Of a stretch of 64,000 nt of DNA, positions 18,597 through 27,150 are shown in pieces; the stretch's first letter is position 1, and each line of letters begins with the position of its first letter. The position numbers and the translations under genes were made by a program. Origin of the DNA: an uncultured Thiodictyon sp. (lineage in GTDB: Bacteria; Pseudomonadota; Gammaproteobacteria; Chromatiales; Chromatiaceae). The stretch spans positions 1 to 64,000 of the forward strand of contig NZ_CAJAXH010000151.1 of NCBI RefSeq assembly GCF_903946935.1, written 5' to 3'. The notes below the pieces were generated by a model that searched no databases, was not told where the DNA came from, and saw nothing but the letters and a program-made list of their open reading frames with translations.

Positions 18597-19376
18597 TTAT
18601 TCCTCTCGTTCGGCCCACCGGGCCTGCGCTGTCGCCCGGACATCCGGGTCGGGGTCTTCGAGCAAGGCCCCGAGCAGGTCGACCGGCAGCCGCTCCGCCA
18701 GGCGCAGGCGCACCCGCCAGTCCGGGTCGGCAAGCAGACCGTCGGCCTCCTCGTAGTCGATGCGCTCGGCCACCTTGATCCGCACCTCGGGCTCGGGGTC
18801 GTTGCGCAGCAGACCCAGGCTCTCCAGCGGGAGGCGGTCCGCGACAGTAACGCGCACCTGGCGATCCGGGTCGCGGATCATCCGGAACAGCCGCCCGACC
18901 GGCAGGCGGCGCGCCACATATTGGCGCACCAGATAGTCCGGGTCGGCGGCCAGACACTCCACCCGCTCGGCGGGTAGGCGTTCGGCCACCATCACCCGCA
19001 CCTCCCGATCCGGGTCGGTCGCGAGCGTCGCCAGGGCCTCGATCGGCAGGCGGTAGGCGAGCACGCGGCGTACCATCTCGTCCGGGTCTGCGATCAGCGT
19101 CAGCAATGTCTGTTGCGAGACATAACGGGCGGCGATGGCGCGCCGCTCCCAGAATGCGTCCCCGGCATAGGCGTCCGCCAGGGCCGGATTGACCCGGAAG
19201 AAGCGCTCGATCTGACGGCCGCTCATGACCCGCACGCACACGTCCCCCGGGGTGCAGCGGCCCTGGGTCAGCAGGTCGTGCCGGTGTGGGCACTCGGCAC
19301 AGTCGGCGACCGGTGGTGCGGACACGTCGGGCTCAATCGCCGCAGACCCAAGGGCGGGCGCCCTAGTGGGTTCCAT
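18597..19376 (-). CDS. LRV (leucine-rich repeat variant) protein with N-terminal 4Fe-4S domain
   Basis: 259 residues. The N-terminal part has a cysteine cluster, DCAECPHRHDLLTQGRC then GDVCV, matching the Fe-S region of LRV proteins. From about residue 75 onwards there are about seven 24-residue repeats of the form LP.E.L..LA.DPD..VR..VA.R, the LRV superhelix. The type protein comes from the Azotobacter nitrogen-fixation region, and the gene is a frequent nif neighbour; its exact function is not known. The 3' end of the reading frame abuts a repeat element. Its start overlaps the stop of the 94 aa gene by 14 bases. Confidence 0.88.
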   Translation of the reverse strand: MEPTRAPALGSAAIEPDVSAPPVADCAECPHRHDLLTQGRCTPGDVCVRVMSGRQIERFFRVNPALADAYAGDAFWERRAIAARYVSQQTLLTLIADPDEMVRRVLAYRLPIEALATLATDPDREVRVMVAERLPAERVECLAADPDYLVRQYVARRLPVGRLFRMIRDPDRQVRVTVADRLPLESLGLLRNDPEPEVRIKVAERIDYEEADGLLADPDWRVRLRLAERLPVDLLGALLEDPDPDVRATAQARWAEREE

Positions 19377-19647
19377 GGTCGAGCGCGGCCAGGACCAGGC
19401 CGGTCGCGGCCTGCGGATCGGCCGTCAGACGCAGGCAGTGGGCCTGGCCGTCGACCAGATAGAGGTTGAATCCCTCCGCGCTGCGCACCGGCGCGGTCAC
19501 GCCAACCCCTTCGCCAATGTCCTCATCCTGGCAGTAGGTGAAATGGATGGGTGCGAAGGCCTGACGCAGGGCGCCGAGGGTCTGCTCATTGAGCCCGGCC
19601 CGCGTAACCACCTGCACCACCTGATCGAGACGCTCAACGCTGATCAT
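19363..19647 (-). CDS. Small nif-associated protein, 94 aa
   Basis: A short protein with helix MISVERLDQVVQVVTRAGLN, strand FAPIHFTYCQDEDI, then GFNLYLVDGQAHCLRL. I believe it belongs to a small uncharacterised family found beside nifY/nifX genes (possibly DUF6129), but I cannot confirm this. It starts with ATGA overlapping the stop of the NifY-like gene by four bases and ends inside the start of the LRV gene, so translation of the three genes is coupled. Confidence 0.75.
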   Translation of the reverse strand: MISVERLDQVVQVVTRAGLNEQTLGALRQAFAPIHFTYCQDEDIGEGVGVTAPVRSAEGFNLYLVDGQAHCLRLTADPQAATGLVLAALDHGTH

Positions 19648-20348
19648 GCATCCTCCTCGCAGGTGCGTTCAAAGCGAATACGCTCCTGCGGCGCCATGCC
19701 CATGACCTTGGCGAGCCAGGGCGGGGCCTGGTGGGACAGGGTCTCCTGGAGCCGGACCATGCGCTCGCGGGCGCTGCCGCCGGCCGCGTCCTTGATGGGG
19801 TGGATGTCCAGCTTGATCACCTTGGCCGCGGCCGGGCCGCCGATGGAGGCGACATAGAGCACCTGGCAGTCCGCGATCAGACCGGCGCGGTAGGCATTGC
19901 GGTCCTCGGCGCCGGTGTCGTCCACCCGGCGCACGTCGATCAGTCGGCACTCGGCCGCCGAGACCTGATAGATCAGGAAGCGCCGGGCGGCGCCGAAGTG
20001 GCCGTCCAGGTGGTCGCCGGTGTCGGAGGCGCAGGCGACCCGGATGGAGCCGGGCATGTCGCCGTCGGTGTAGGCGTCGAGCGGGGGAGGGGGGGCAGAG
20101 TCCACGATGCCCTCGCCCTTGAGGTGCGCCAAGGCGGCCTTGAGTGCATCGAGGTCGATGTCGCCCAGTTCGCCGTCGGCCGCGGCCCGCAGGTCCTTGA
20201 CCTTGAGCGCGGCAAGCTTCTCCACCGTCGGGGGCAGACCGACGGCCGCCCCCAGTACCCGAATCAGGCGTGCCGGGTCGGTGTCGGGCAGGGCGCGGGC
20301 CGCCAGCCCGATCCGCAGGGCGAGGTCTTCGGAGATTGGGCTAGCCAT
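19644..20348 (-). CDS. nifY: NifY/NafY-type dinitrogenase cofactor-binding protein
   Basis: 234 residues. The N-terminal helical part (LALRIGLAARALPDTDPARL through LAALKVKDLRAAADGELGD) resembles the NafY/NifY N-domain that contacts apo-dinitrogenase. The C-terminal half is the NifX/NafY fold that binds FeMo-cofactor: IRVACASDTGDHLDGHFGAA (with a likely ligand His), then FLIYQVSA and LIADCQVLYVASIGGPAAAKV. It is expected to hold cofactor or keep the MoFe protein open during insertion. ATG 20348 is used; the longer frame upstream runs through a repeat. The family assignment is firm, the choice between NifY and NifX less so. Confidence 0.82.
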   Translation of the reverse strand: MASPISEDLALRIGLAARALPDTDPARLIRVLGAAVGLPPTVEKLAALKVKDLRAAADGELGDIDLDALKAALAHLKGEGIVDSAPPPPLDAYTDGDMPGSIRVACASDTGDHLDGHFGAARRFLIYQVSAAECRLIDVRRVDDTGAEDRNAYRAGLIADCQVLYVASIGGPAAAKVIKLDIHPIKDAAGGSARERMVRLQETLSHQAPPWLAKVMGMAPQERIRFERTCEEDA

Positions 20349-20353
20349 GATTG

Positions 20354-20677
20354 ATTGTCCGCCAATGAACGCCAATGAACGCAAATTAAAATGGTGGGTG
20401 GCTAAGGCGCGTATCTGCACCGCGCTGATCGCCACTGACCTCTGACATACTGCATCCGCCCGCTCACCTTTTTTCCGGCGGTGATCGTCGCGCCGATCAC
20501 CGAGCGCGCGACAGGCCATTGGTTGGCCCCGTGGACCCTGTTACGGTGAGGTCCAAGGGCCAACCGAGGGCGGCTGAACTCCGCAACCTGAACCATTAAC
20601 GCCGGTCGATTCTTCGCGAGGCTTCGCGTCCCCGCATAGGCCTAATTTGCGTTAATTTGCGTTCATTTGCGGACAAT
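20354..20677. repeat. Inverted pair of the GTCCGCAAATGAACGC repeat family, inside the nif operon
   Basis: Left copy 20354-20390, right copy 20643-20677 in opposite orientation, about 250 bases between. It fills the whole gap between the ferredoxin gene stop (20683) and the nifY-like start (20348), leaving five bases on each side. I see no reading frame of interest inside. Confidence 0.8.
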
Positions 20678-20682
20678 ACCCC

Positions 20683-20877
20683 TCAAGCCGCGATGATGCA
20701 GTCGTCTTCCATACAGGCATTGACACACTGTGGCATGTCGAATTCGCCCTCGCACTCGGTGCAGGTGTCGGGGTCGATCTTGTAGACGCCCTTGAACGGG
20801 GTAATGGACTTGGTGGGGCAGATGGGCGCGCAGTCGCCGCAGGCGGTACAGGCGGATCTGACGATTTGCATGGCCAT
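20683..20877 (-). CDS. fdxN: 2[4Fe-4S] ferredoxin of FdxN type
   Basis: 64 residues. Two cluster motifs: CTACGDCAPICP and the long form CTECEGEFDMPQCVNACMEDDC, with an insert between the second-cluster cysteines typical of nif-linked ferredoxins (FdxN group). It would pass electrons toward nitrogenase or into cofactor assembly. ATG 20877 (MAMQIVRS) is preferred; ATG 20871 is possible. The upstream frame to 20994 lies in non-coding sequence. It is 55 bases after nifT on the same strand. Confidence 0.9.
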   Translation of the reverse strand: MAMQIVRSACTACGDCAPICPTKSITPFKGVYKIDPDTCTECEGEFDMPQCVNACMEDDCIIAA

Positions 20878-20932
20878 GGTGGGTCTCCGGTTCTCTAGTC
20901 GACGCCGCCGCACACGGCGGCCGGTTACAGGA

Positions 20933-21148
20933 TCAATCGGCGCGTTTGAAGCGCAGGGTGGTCGGAAAGATCGGGGGTGGGCTGATGGGGTCAATGTACC
21001 ACCGGGACCCGTCGGTCAGCTCCACCTCACCGCCCCAGGTCTGGGGGGTGTCGGTCTCTACGGTGGCGATGGTCTCCTCCATGTCCTTCTTGGCGACATA
21101 GAAGAGGAGCGCGCCGCTGTCGCTCTTACGGATCATCACGCTGGGCAT
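20933..21148 (-). CDS. nifT: NifT/FixU family protein
   Basis: 71 residues, the normal size for NifT. MPSVMIRKSDSGALLFYVAK and the middle WGGEVELTDGSRWYIDP are characteristic, and the end PPIFPTTLRFKRAD completes the small beta fold. NifT follows nifK in many diazotrophs; it is dispensable in several and has no defined activity. The reading frame continues upstream to 21406, but only the part from ATG 21148 is nifT-like. Confidence 0.92.
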   Translation of the reverse strand: MPSVMIRKSDSGALLFYVAKKDMEETIATVETDTPQTWGGEVELTDGSRWYIDPISPPPIFPTTLRFKRAD

Positions 21149-21210
21149 TGGGTCACCTCTATATGCTGGGTGCAGCGACGCTCCCGCGGGTTGCCGTCGC
21201 TGCCGGACCA

Positions 21211-21250
21211 GTGAAGCAATCCGCTTGACGTTCTTCGCGGACTGCTTCAC
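21211..21250 (-). promoter_or_regulatory. Hairpin between nifK and nifT
   Basis: GTGAAGCAATCCGC (21211-21224) can pair with GCGGACTGCTTCAC (21237-21250), with one mismatched step. Such hairpins between structural nif genes often protect or stop part of the message; that role is inferred. Confidence 0.5.
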
Positions 21251-21293
21251 CGTCACCGGGAGCCGACCGCCGGGGATGGCGGTCGGTTCCCGG

Positions 21294-22865
21294 TTAGCGG
21301 ACCAGGTCGTAGTTATAGTCCGTGGTGCCCATGCCGCGGGTTTCCTCGTCCAGTCGCTCCAGGACCGCATTGACCAGGGTGGTGAGGATATACATCGCCC
21401 CCTCATACCCCAGGGTGGTCATGCGGTGCAGGTGGTGCCGGTCGAAGATCGGGAACCCGATACGGATCAACGGGACCTCGAACTCCTTGCCCTTGTGCAG
21501 GGTGTCGCGCTGAATAAACTTACCATACGAGTTGCCGATCATGAAGTCCGGCTTGTTGGTGAAGACCAGCGAGCGGAAGTGCCACAGGTCCGCACCGGTA
21601 TGCACCGTCGCGCCCTTGCCGTAGGGGGACTTGGCGAGAATGGCCTCAACCTCTTTCTTCCAACGCTTGTTGGCATGTTGGCAGAGGATATCGGTCGGCT
21701 CCGCGCCCAGTTCCAGCAGGAACTTCACCATGCCCAGGACATAGTCCGCATCGCCGTAAAGCGCAAACTTCTTGCCGTGCAGCCAGGCGTGGCTGTCGGT
21801 CATCATGTCCACCAGGCGGCCGCGCTCCTTGGCCAGCGAGGCCGGGATCGGCTTACCGGTCAGCTCCGAGACCTTCATCAGGAAGTCGTCCGTCCACTCC
21901 AAGCCCATGGGGATGTTGATGGGGGTGGCCGGCTGGTTCCAGACCAGTTCGACGTGCTTCTTGGTCTTGGGCAACTGCCAGGGTTGCAGCAACAGGGTAT
22001 CGATGGCGTTGGGGGCGTCCTTGACCTCGGCCTGGGTGGTGCCGCCGGCATACATGCGGTACTCGCCGTCGGCCGGGGTATCCAGCACCTCGGTGGGGTC
22101 GCACAACATGGTGTGGGCCACGCCCATCTCATCGAGCATGCGATGCATGACCCGATAATTGCCCAGGTAGGTCTCGAAGCCCGGCACCAGATTGATCTTG
22201 CCGTTGCTGCCGACCACCTTGTCGTCCATGGTCTTCAGGCTGAAGCTGCGGACGATACCCTCGAACATGTTGTCCCAGCCGGTGGTATGAGAACCGACAA
22301 AGCTCGGGGTATGGGCGAAGGGGACCGGCAGATCCTCGGGGATGTGACCCTCCTTCTTCGCATTGGTGATGAAGCTGCTCAGGTCATCGCCGATGACCTC
22401 CGCCATACAGGTGGTGGACACCGCGATCATCTCCGGCTTGTAGAGCGCCAGCGCGTTCTCCAGACCGTCGAACATGTTCTTCTGGCCGCCGAACACCGCC
22501 GCGTCCTCGGTCATGGAGTCGGACACGCAGGCGATCGGCTCCTTGAAATGGCGGTTGAAATAGGAGCGGAAATAGGCCACACACCCCTGAGAGCCATGCA
22601 CATAGGGCAGGGTCTTCTCGAACCCCAAGGCACAGAGCACCGCGCCCAAGGGCTGGCAGGCCTTGGCCGGGTTGATGGTCAGGGCCTCACGCTTGAAGTT
22701 GAGTTCCTTGTATTCTTCGGTCGTGGTCCATTGGAAGACCTGAGCCACGCGCTCGCTGGTATGGCCTTCCTCGACCGTGCTACGCTTGTTGGCGAGATTG
22801 TCCTTGTACTCCGGCGCCCGGAATAGCGGGTAGCTCGGCTTGATGTCGTCGACTGTCTGGCTCAT
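21294..22865 (-). CDS. nifK: Nitrogenase MoFe protein beta chain
   Basis: 523 residues, full length. P-cluster regions are visible: ACQPLGAVLCALGFEKTLPY, VHGSQGCVAYFRSYFNRHF and IACVSDSMTEDAAVFGGQKN, then MIAVSTTCMAEVIGDDLSSF. With NifD it forms the alpha2beta2 dinitrogenase; the P-cluster at the alpha/beta boundary relays electrons from NifH. It is 104 bases after nifD. Confidence 0.97.
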   Translation of the reverse strand: MSQTVDDIKPSYPLFRAPEYKDNLANKRSTVEEGHTSERVAQVFQWTTTEEYKELNFKREALTINPAKACQPLGAVLCALGFEKTLPYVHGSQGCVAYFRSYFNRHFKEPIACVSDSMTEDAAVFGGQKNMFDGLENALALYKPEMIAVSTTCMAEVIGDDLSSFITNAKKEGHIPEDLPVPFAHTPSFVGSHTTGWDNMFEGIVRSFSLKTMDDKVVGSNGKINLVPGFETYLGNYRVMHRMLDEMGVAHTMLCDPTEVLDTPADGEYRMYAGGTTQAEVKDAPNAIDTLLLQPWQLPKTKKHVELVWNQPATPINIPMGLEWTDDFLMKVSELTGKPIPASLAKERGRLVDMMTDSHAWLHGKKFALYGDADYVLGMVKFLLELGAEPTDILCQHANKRWKKEVEAILAKSPYGKGATVHTGADLWHFRSLVFTNKPDFMIGNSYGKFIQRDTLHKGKEFEVPLIRIGFPIFDRHHLHRMTTLGYEGAMYILTTLVNAVLERLDEETRGMGTTDYNYDLVR

Positions 22866-22939
22866 TTCGAATCTCCTGCCGCGCCGCTAATCTGCGGACA
22901 CAGGCATGAAAGGGACTGATCTTCGGGCGTACACACTGT

Positions 22940-22961
22940 GGCCGCCGGCGCACCGGCGGCC
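22940..22961 (-). promoter_or_regulatory. GC-rich hairpin between nifD and nifK
   Basis: GGCCGCCGG and CCGGCGGCC pair perfectly around a four-base loop. It lies 9 bases past the nifD stop and may stabilise the upstream nifHD message. Confidence 0.5.
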
Positions 22962-22969
22962 GCTCACCG

Positions 22970-24454
22970 CTAGGCGCGGGCCTGCGCCGGTTCCTCTTCG
23001 GCCGCCTCGGTGGCCAGCCAGGGGGCCTGCATCTTGCCCCAGCAGGGGTTATTGATGGTCATATCCATATCCCGGGCAAAGATGGAGAAGCCGTCATAGC
23101 CGTGATAGGGGCCGGAGTAGTCCCAGGAGTGCATCTGGCGGAAGGGGATGCCCATCTTCTGGAAGATGTACTTCTCCTTGATACCGGAACCGATGAGATC
23201 CGGCTTGATGCGCTTGACGAATTCCTCGAACTCGTAGCCGGTCACGTCGTCATAGAGCAACGTGGATTCGGCCATGTCCTTGATCGTGCGGTCATAGTCG
23301 TCATTGTGGGCGAATTCGTAGCCGGTACCGACTACCTCCATCCCCAGGTCTTCATAGGCGCCGATGACGTGACGGGGGCGCAGGCCACCGACATACAACA
23401 TCACGCGCTTGCCTTCCAGCCGCGGCCGGTACTTGGCAATGACCGCATCGTACTGCGCCTGATACTTGGCAATGACCGCTTCGGCGTTGGCCTGGATGGT
23501 CTCATCGAAGAAGGCAGCGATCTTGCGCAACGACTCGGCGATCTTGGTCGGCCCGAAGAAGTTGTACTCCATCCATGGGATCCCGTACTTCTCTTCCATG
23601 TGCCGGCTGATATAGTTCATCGACCGATAGCAATGGATGAGGTTGAGCTTGACCTTGGGCGTCAGCTCCATCTCGGCAATGGTACCGTCGCCGGACCACT
23701 GGGCGACCACGCGCAGGCCCATCTCCTCGAGCAGGATGCGCGAGGCCCAGGCGTCACCGCCGATGTTGTAGTCGCCGATCACCGCCACGTCATAGGGCGT
23801 GGTGGCAAAGGAGTCGTCACCGTCGCGGTTGCCGATGACCCAGTCACGGATGGCGTCATTGGCAATGTGGTGACCCAGCGACTGGGAGACCCCGCGGAAG
23901 CCCTCGCAGCGTACCGGGACGATCGGCTTCTCGATCTCCTTGCCCTTCTTCTTGGCGACCGCCTCGATGTCGTCGCCGATCAGACCGATCGGGCATTCCG
24001 ACTGGATGCTGATACCCTTGTTGAGCGGGAACAACTGCTCGATTTCGTCGATCAGCTTGGCGAGCTTCTTGTCGCCGCCGAAGACGATGTCCTTCTCCTG
24101 GAAATCCGAGGTGAAGTTCATGGTGCCGAAGGTGTCGACCCCGGTCATGCCGACATAATAGTTACGGCGCCCGGCGCGGGAATACTGACCGCAGCCGACC
24201 GGGCCGTGAGAGATATGGATCATGTCCTTGATCGGGCCCCACACCACGCCCTTGGAGCCGGCATAGGCGCAGCCGCGCACGGTCATGACACCGGGCAGGG
24301 ACTTACGGTTGGAGGTGATGCACTTCTTGGACTGCTCGATCGACTGATCGTTGACCGCCAGGTGCTTGGCGCGGTCCTTCTTGGCCTTTTCCGGGTAGAC
24401 TTCCAAGACTTCGGCAATGAGGTCGAGGGTCTCTTCACGAGTCAAATTTGCCAT
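22970..24454 (-). CDS. nifD: Nitrogenase MoFe protein alpha chain
   Basis: 494 residues. P-cluster cysteines are Cys62 ([11 protein letters not shown]), Cys88 (HGPVGCGQY) and the one in [14 protein letters not shown]. The cofactor ligands are the Cys in [13 protein letters not shown] and the His in [16 protein letters not shown]. It carries FeMo-cofactor and is the site of N2 reduction. The C-terminus carries an acidic and Ala-rich tail ([14 protein letters not shown]). Confidence 0.97.
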   Translation of the reverse strand: MANLTREETLDLIAEVLEVYPEKAKKDRAKHLAVNDQSIEQSKKCITSNRKSLPGVMTVRGCAYAGSKGVVWGPIKDMIHISHGPVGCGQYSRAGRRNYYVGMTGVDTFGTMNFTSDFQEKDIVFGGDKKLAKLIDEIEQLFPLNKGISIQSECPIGLIGDDIEAVAKKKGKEIEKPIVPVRCEGFRGVSQSLGHHIANDAIRDWVIGNRDGDDSFATTPYDVAVIGDYNIGGDAWASRILLEEMGLRVVAQWSGDGTIAEMELTPKVKLNLIHCYRSMNYISRHMEEKYGIPWMEYNFFGPTKIAESLRKIAAFFDETIQANAEAVIAKYQAQYDAVIAKYRPRLEGKRVMLYVGGLRPRHVIGAYEDLGMEVVGTGYEFAHNDDYDRTIKDMAESTLLYDDVTGYEFEEFVKRIKPDLIGSGIKEKYIFQKMGIPFRQMHSWDYSGPYHGYDGFSIFARDMDMTINNPCWGKMQAPWLATEAAEEEPAQARA

Positions 24455-24574
24455 GTTGGCTCTCCGCTACGGGCGCCGCGGCTAATCCGCCGACGAGACG
24501 CTCTGCAACAACGCTGTTCTGAACCACCGCGGCGCCAAGGGCGCCTTGGGGCACGATCTTGGTACTGCGTCCGA

Positions 24575-25516
<942 letters not shown>

Positions 25517-25521
25517 CTATC

Positions 25522-25537
25522 AGCAAACCTCGTGCCA
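25522..25537 (-). promoter_or_regulatory. Sigma54 (-24/-12) promoter of nifH
   Basis: Read on the minus strand the site is TGGCACGAGGTTTGCT, matching the TGGCAC-N5-TTGC consensus exactly. It lies 66 to 81 bases before the nifH ATG, so transcription should start near 25511. Confidence 0.9.
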
Positions 25538-25635
25538 GGTCACAATGCATACTAAAAGATACTGTAAAACAAGCGAATGCGGTCTTGTGAGGGGCTCTAC
25601 GGTCTTGGTAGCATCCACGACAAGGCGGCGGCCGC

Positions 25636-25651
25636 TGTATGGATAACAACA
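25636..25651. promoter_or_regulatory. NifA upstream activator sequence
   Basis: TGT-N10-ACA is present exactly (TGT at 25636-25638, ACA at 25649-25651), about 99 bases upstream of the sigma54 element, the usual distance for NifA acting with DNA looping. The site overlaps the first codons of the divergent draT reading frame. Confidence 0.8.
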
Positions 25652-26535
25652 GACAAAAGGGGTCGGATATTGGTTCGGGCGCAGGCGACCCTGGGCGCAA
25701 CCCCGCGGATGCCTGGTCCGCGGCGGCGCTGCCCCAGGCCGCGCGGCTATGTCTGAATCGCTGCAACCTGCCCGCCGGCATCCTGGGCAGCCTGGCCTAC
25801 CAGCGACACCCGGTGCCGCTCGCAATCGATGGGGTGCGCGACTTCCACGCCGACCTGTGCCGCCGCCTGGACCCGGTCGAGGACCATCGGGCCCGGGCCC
25901 AGTGCTTTGTCGACTACATGACGGTGCGTTTTTGTCTGGAACACCTGGAGGAGGCGGGCCTCACCCCCGGCCGGCGCAAGAAGTCGCGGGCCAACGCCAA
26001 CTATCTACGGCAGGTACGCGGTTGGTCCTTCGACTCGGACGGGCGCGAGGGGGCGGTGCTCAAATATTGGGCGGAGACCCGGTTCGGGTTACTCGCCCGG
26101 CACCACGGGGGGCCGTTACACGGGCGCGGCAGCGCGGCCTATGTGGAGTTTCAGACTGAGGCGGTGCGGGGCATCTATGGCACCAATGCCCTGGAGTCCC
26201 AGCTCGACCTGCTCTACACCTACTGTCAGTACGAGCTGCGCCGCCAGCACCCTGGGCTCAATCACCTGACGCTCTATCGGGGCATCAACTCGATCGGCGA
26301 TCACGAGGTGCTGGGCCGCGAGCCGGACGGCGGCTATCTGGTCCTGCTCAACAACCTCAACAGCTTCACCAGCGACCGCGAGCGTGCCGACGAGTTCGGC
26401 GACTATCTGCTGACCGCCCAGGTGCCGCTGCCGAAGGTCTTCTTCTACAACCGCCTGCTGCCGGGGATGCTCAAGGGCGAGGACGAGTATGTCGTCATCG
26501 GTGGGGTCTACGCGGTGCGGATCTCGACCCTGTGA
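25639..26535 (+). CDS. draT: NAD+-dinitrogen-reductase ADP-ribosyltransferase
   Basis: 298 residues. From residue 31 the DraT family is evident: ARLCLNRCNLPAGILGSLAY, FVDYMTVRFCLEHLEE, LKYWAETRFGLLARHHG, HLTLYRGINSIGDHEVL (an R-S-E type NAD site with the Arg in LYRG) and LLNNLNSFTSDRERADEFGD, which includes the STS-like and E-x-x-D/E elements. It switches off NifH by modifying Arg101 after ammonium or darkness. It is divergent from nifH. The annotated ATG lies in the NifA site and lacks a clear ribosome site; no upstream start exists because of a stop at 25609, so the true start may be later. No draG lies in the window. Confidence 0.93.
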   Translation: MDNNRQKGSDIGSGAGDPGRNPADAWSAAALPQAARLCLNRCNLPAGILGSLAYQRHPVPLAIDGVRDFHADLCRRLDPVEDHRARAQCFVDYMTVRFCLEHLEEAGLTPGRRKKSRANANYLRQVRGWSFDSDGREGAVLKYWAETRFGLLARHHGGPLHGRGSAAYVEFQTEAVRGIYGTNALESQLDLLYTYCQYELRRQHPGLNHLTLYRGINSIGDHEVLGREPDGGYLVLLNNLNSFTSDRERADEFGDYLLTAQVPLPKVFFYNRLLPGMLKGEDEYVVIGGVYAVRISTL

Positions 26536-26693
26536 GCTCTGATAAGTGAAGCCTCAGACCTGGGGCGGGTTGTTGAGAAGCGCCAGAGACGCGTGATGAC
26601 GGCGCAGAAGGCCCGCGGAAAACTCCCGCTAAGACGTGGGTATTGCGATATCCTTTCGACCTAACGATAAACCTCTTAGGGTCGGTGACATGC

Positions 26694-27146
26694 ATGGCGA
26701 AGGTCGAGCCGCAATATACTCGTCAGAGCTTTTTCGATGCGGCACGGCGGCGTGCGCGAGAGGCGCGGGCTTTGCTTGACTATCCCCAGTCCCAGAAACA
26801 GCGCGACGGCGCCGTGACCATGGCCCTGGTCGCGGCCGAATGCGCCCTCAAGGCCGCGCTGCTCCACGGGAGGCAGGCCAACTCGGTCGAGGACTTGCAG
26901 GGCGGACCGGTCGCAGGTTTGTTTGCAGGCAAGAAAGGCCACGATCTGCTTCAACTTTGGCGTGGCCTGCCGGGCCCAATCATAGAACAGGCAACGGCCG
27001 ACGAACACCAGGCTATGTTTTGCCTGAACGGTGCTGCCCCTTATCAGCATCGTTATGGTGTCAAGAAGCCGAACCGGGGGCTCGCGGAGCCGCTGGTTGA
27101 GTCGGCCGAACGGCTGGTCGAGTGGATGCATGAGCTGGTGACGTAA
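26694..27146 (+). CDS. HEPN-like helical protein, partner of the KGGVGR ATPase
   Basis: 150 residues, all helical by sequence. VTMALVAAECALKAALLHGR followed by KKGHDLLQLWRGLPG and a last helix LVESAERLVEWMHELV is the pattern of HEPN-fold proteins (an AxExxLKAL helix and a later HDL). The Arg-x4-6-His RNase motif of toxic HEPN proteins is not evident, so an active nuclease is doubtful. Only four bases separate its stop from the next gene, so the two are surely one operon. ATG 26694 is chosen; the frame is open to 26643. I infer that it is a regulator or effector of the ATPase; the exact family is not certain. Confidence 0.7.
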   Translation: MAKVEPQYTRQSFFDAARRRAREARALLDYPQSQKQRDGAVTMALVAAECALKAALLHGRQANSVEDLQGGPVAGLFAGKKGHDLLQLWRGLPGPIIEQATADEHQAMFCLNGAAPYQHRYGVKKPNRGLAEPLVESAERLVEWMHELVT

Positions 27147-27150
27147 GACC

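Noticed and set aside
21225-22826. A 533-codon open frame on the plus strand over nifK
   Set aside because: Antisense shadow of nifK, with the His- and Gly-rich composition typical of reversed GC-rich genes.
25586-25601. A second NifA-like site, TGT-N10-ACG
   Set aside because: The last base departs from the consensus, and an exact site lies 50 bases further upstream.
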